A stretch of 17,654 nt of DNA from Bacillota bacterium (GTDB lineage: Bacteria > Bacillota > Clostridia > Lachnospirales > Lachnospiraceae). This document shows positions 16,060 to 17,654 of the stretch, piece by piece. The stretch is from positions 1 through 17,654 of the forward strand of contig JAEXGM010000137.1 in assembly GCA_023450835.1 (NCBI GenBank). Reading direction: 5' to 3'. The translations under genes and the position numbers were made by a program. Below the pieces are notes generated by a model. It made no database searches, was not told where the DNA came from, and was given only the letters and a program-made list of their open reading frames with translations. Positions within the stretch are counted from its first letter, which is position 1. Each line of letters opens with the position of its first letter.

Positions 16060-16372
16060 AGTATATACTATCATATGGGTTTCTGTTAAAATGAAAGGAA
16101 AAAGAGGATTTTCCTTTCCGGTTCCTTTAAACCTTTTTGATGAGCTTCTTGCAAGTACTATAGACTTATTTGAAGTAATACAAATCTTCTCTCCCAATAC
16201 AAGTGTTCCTAAAATAACCTCCGGTGAAAAAAAGTTATATTTTTCACCGAAGGCAATTAAAATACTTCTTGAAAGTTTATTCACCCTGCTGCATTCCTTC
16301 AATGGCTGCGGCCCCTATGAATTAGTGGAGGTAGAAACAGACGAAGTACGGGTTTTAATTAAAATCTTATAA
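16049..16372 (+). CDS. Small hypothetical protein, distant relative of the preceding SHOCT-like protein
   Basis: This 107-residue protein is not recognised by name. Its start at 16049 overlaps the preceding gene by 11 nt and has AAAGG about 9 nt upstream, which suggests translational coupling. ATG at 16091 (MKGKRGFSFPVPLNL) is an alternative without a clear ribosome site. The FPVPLNLFDELL segment and the ending ELVEVETDEVRVLIKIL parallel NVPIGLITTLGEV and VDVEAWDDDSQSMIKVKIYV in the neighbour. It therefore looks like a copy of that protein's C-terminal domain without the helical hairpin. No signal peptide is visible. Its place in the operon suggests a role in the same complex or pathway as its neighbours, which is inference. 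Confidence 0.7.
   Translation: MLNRVYTIIWVSVKMKGKRGFSFPVPLNLFDELLASTIDLFEVIQIFSPNTSVPKITSGEKKLYFSPKAIKILLESLFTLLHSFNGCGPYELVEVETDEVRVLIKIL
16222..16249 (+). other. Perfect 10-bp hairpin inside the small hypothetical gene
   Basis: CGGTGAAAAA (16222-16231) and TTTTTCACCG (16240-16249) pair around an 8-nt loop in the middle of the gene. No T-run follows on the plus strand. It may affect translation or mRNA stability, or be a chance result of Lys/Phe coding. Confidence 0.4.
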
Positions 16373-16386
16373 CGAAAGGGGTAAAT

Positions 16387-16722
16387 ATGAAAAAGATATT
16401 TTTTCACTACATTTCGTACATAGCGGTCATTTACCTGCTCTCCCTTGCCATACCGTCGGTATCGATTTACAGCAGCGCATCTTTGTTAATCGTCGGTCTG
16501 GTATTACTGGCTGTAAATCTGTTACTGAAGCCATTGTTATTATTGATAACTCTTCCTTTTAACATCATAACCTTTGGGTTATTCAACTTCGTTGTTAATG
16601 CATGGACTATCATGATTGCAGACCATTTTGTGACCGGAGTAAGAATGGGAGGTTTTTTAAATTCCCTGCTTGCTGCCTTCCTTATCAGTATCTTAAAAAC
16701 TTTTCTGGAAGATAAAAAATAG
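16387..16722 (+). CDS. YvlD-like / phage-holin superfamily IV (PF04020-type) membrane protein
   Basis: The 111-residue protein has four predicted membrane helices (about 7-25, 32-47, 50-76 and 89-106). It carries the family's typical run NLLLKPLLLLITLPFNIITF (44-63), followed by GLFNFVVNAW. Members include B. subtilis YvlD. Despite the holin name these are usually chromosomal envelope proteins, and no phage gene is nearby. AAAGGGG lies 6 nt before the ATG, 14 nt after the preceding stop, so it is the last gene of the operon. With the SHOCT-like protein upstream, the set resembles the yvl-type envelope-stress gene group. The molecular role is not known. The stop lies 2 nt from the convergent degV-like gene, with no room for a terminator between them. 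Confidence 0.88.
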   Translation: MKKIFFHYISYIAVIYLLSLAIPSVSIYSSASLLIVGLVLLAVNLLLKPLLLLITLPFNIITFGLFNFVVNAWTIMIADHFVTGVRMGGFLNSLLAAFLISILKTFLEDKK

Positions 16723-16724
16723 CA

Positions 16725-17612
16725 TTACTCCGTACGTTCGTCTCCGACAAAATAAAGAGCAACCGTCCCGGGGCCTGTATGGGAACCAATGACAGTACCA
16801 ATGTTATTGAGCAGCACCTTACCATCCAGCTTCGGGAATTTTTCTTCTATCATATCGGCAACCGCTCTCGCCTCTTCATAGCAGGCAGAATGGGAAAGAT
16901 AACATTTCCCTGAGTAGTCGTAGCGGTCTTTCGCAAACTGCTCCATACGCTTTACCATCTCTTCGCTTACCTTTTTCTTTCCTCTGTATTTATCTCTGGG
17001 AATTAATTTTCCTTCGTGGTTCACATTCAAAAGAGGACATATCTTTAATATAGTACCAAAAGCTGCGGAAGTCATCGATATTCTTCCGCCTCTGTAATAG
17101 CTTGTCAAATCGGTGGAAAAGAACCAATGGTGGATATTTAATTTATTATCATGCAGCCACTTCTCGCATTCTTCCAGGGAGCAGCCTTCCTTCTTCTTAT
17201 CAGCAGCAAGGGTTACCAAGAGCCCATAACCGGAAGAAGCCGCCAGTGAATCTACTACCGTTACTTTATTTTCCGAGTACTTTTCATTTAACATCTCTCT
17301 TGCTATACAGGCAGAATTATATGCGCCGGATATACCGCTGGAAAGGCTGATATGAAGCACATCTTTTCCTTCTTTCAAAATGGGCTCCCAAACCTCCATG
17401 TATTGCTCTGCATTAGGCTGTGAAGTAGTAGAAGCAGCCCCATCCTTTATCTTGTTATAGAATAAGTCTAAGGGCATTGATTTCCCAAAGTCGTCTTCAT
17501 ACTCTTTCCCTTCCATCGTATAGTGAAAATGAACTATGGGTATGTTATTCTCCTGGAAAAATTCAACCGGCATGTCTGCTGTGGAGCAGCAGGTTATAAT
17601 ATAATCAGACAT
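16725..17612 (-). CDS. DegV-family fatty-acid-binding protein
   Basis: The 295-residue protein matches DegV proteins, which bind fatty acids and in some Gram-positive bacteria act as FakB partners that present fatty acid to the FakA kinase for phospholipid synthesis. Visible are the opening IITCCSTADMP, the ligand-contact motif STTSQPN (61-67), SLSSGISGAYNSA (89-101), VVDS (119-122) and RGGRIS (about 174-179). It is cytoplasmic, with no signal peptide. GGGAGGT lies 6 nt before the ATG. The length is near the usual ~280 residues. No fakA gene is in the window, so a role in fatty-acid incorporation is family knowledge, not shown here. Its 3' end faces the YvlD-like gene at a 2-nt distance. Confidence 0.93.
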   Translation of the reverse strand: MSDYIITCCSTADMPVEFFQENNIPIVHFHYTMEGKEYEDDFGKSMPLDLFYNKIKDGAASTTSQPNAEQYMEVWEPILKEGKDVLHISLSSGISGAYNSACIAREMLNEKYSENKVTVVDSLAASSGYGLLVTLAADKKKEGCSLEECEKWLHDNKLNIHHWFFSTDLTSYYRGGRISMTSAAFGTILKICPLLNVNHEGKLIPRDKYRGKKKVSEEMVKRMEQFAKDRYDYSGKCYLSHSACYEEARAVADMIEEKFPKLDGKVLLNNIGTVIGSHTGPGTVALYFVGDERTE

Positions 17613-17654
17613 CTTCTTACCTCCCTGGCGCTGTTAATGAAATCGAACTTAAAT

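Noticed and set aside
16387..16722. Prophage remnant because of the holin-type name
   Set aside because: The family is chromosomal in many Firmicutes (YvlD), and no lysin, integrase or structural phage gene is nearby.

Overview
The window looks like chromosome of a low-GC, anaerobic, plant- or fibre-degrading member of the Lachnospiraceae/Clostridia. The evidence is strong AGGAGG-type ribosome binding sites, a consensus sigma-A promoter, AT-rich spacers, an LplA-like sugar-binding lipoprotein beside a membrane-bound AraC-type sensor, a huge Ig-like/chitobiase-domain glycosidase, and Firmicutes families (DUF2089, DegV, YvlD-like). This assignment is inference from gene content; no marker gene is present.

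Positions 1-12081, all on the minus strand (transcribed right to left), form a glycan-utilisation locus. In transcription order it holds: a 1924-residue secreted multimodular GH5 glycosidase (four jelly-roll CBM-like units, five chitobiase-C/Ig-like units, a GH5 catalytic domain, a Gly/Asn/Ser linker, an unassigned domain, two C-terminal Ig-like units); an extracellular solute-binding lipoprotein; a transmembrane AraC-type regulator; a second, signal-less and therefore probably cytoplasmic GH5 enzyme; and a DUF4886/SGNH-type hydrolase cut by the left window edge. The simplest reading is extracellular cutting, capture of the oligosaccharides, sensing, then intracellular trimming and perhaps deacylation. 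No ABC permease or ATPase gene is present in the window. A 46-bp inverted repeat overlaps a TTGACA-type promoter in front of the binding-protein gene.

Positions 12231-14822, also on the minus strand, carry a strong terminator, a GNAT acetyltransferase, a membrane-anchored polysaccharide deacetylase and a purine nucleoside phosphorylase. Between deacetylase and acetyltransferase lie two tandem ~98-bp repeats. Several differences between the copies keep pairing in the predicted minus-strand RNA hairpins.

Positions 15061-16722, on the plus strand, hold a four-gene operon behind a near-perfect sigma-A promoter: a DUF2089 zinc-ribbon protein, a SHOCT-like protein, a small protein that appears to be a distant relative of it, and a four-helix YvlD/phage-holin-superfamily-IV membrane protein. 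It resembles envelope-stress gene sets of the yvl type. A convergent DegV-family fatty-acid-binding protein gene (minus) ends 2 nt from this operon and closes the window.
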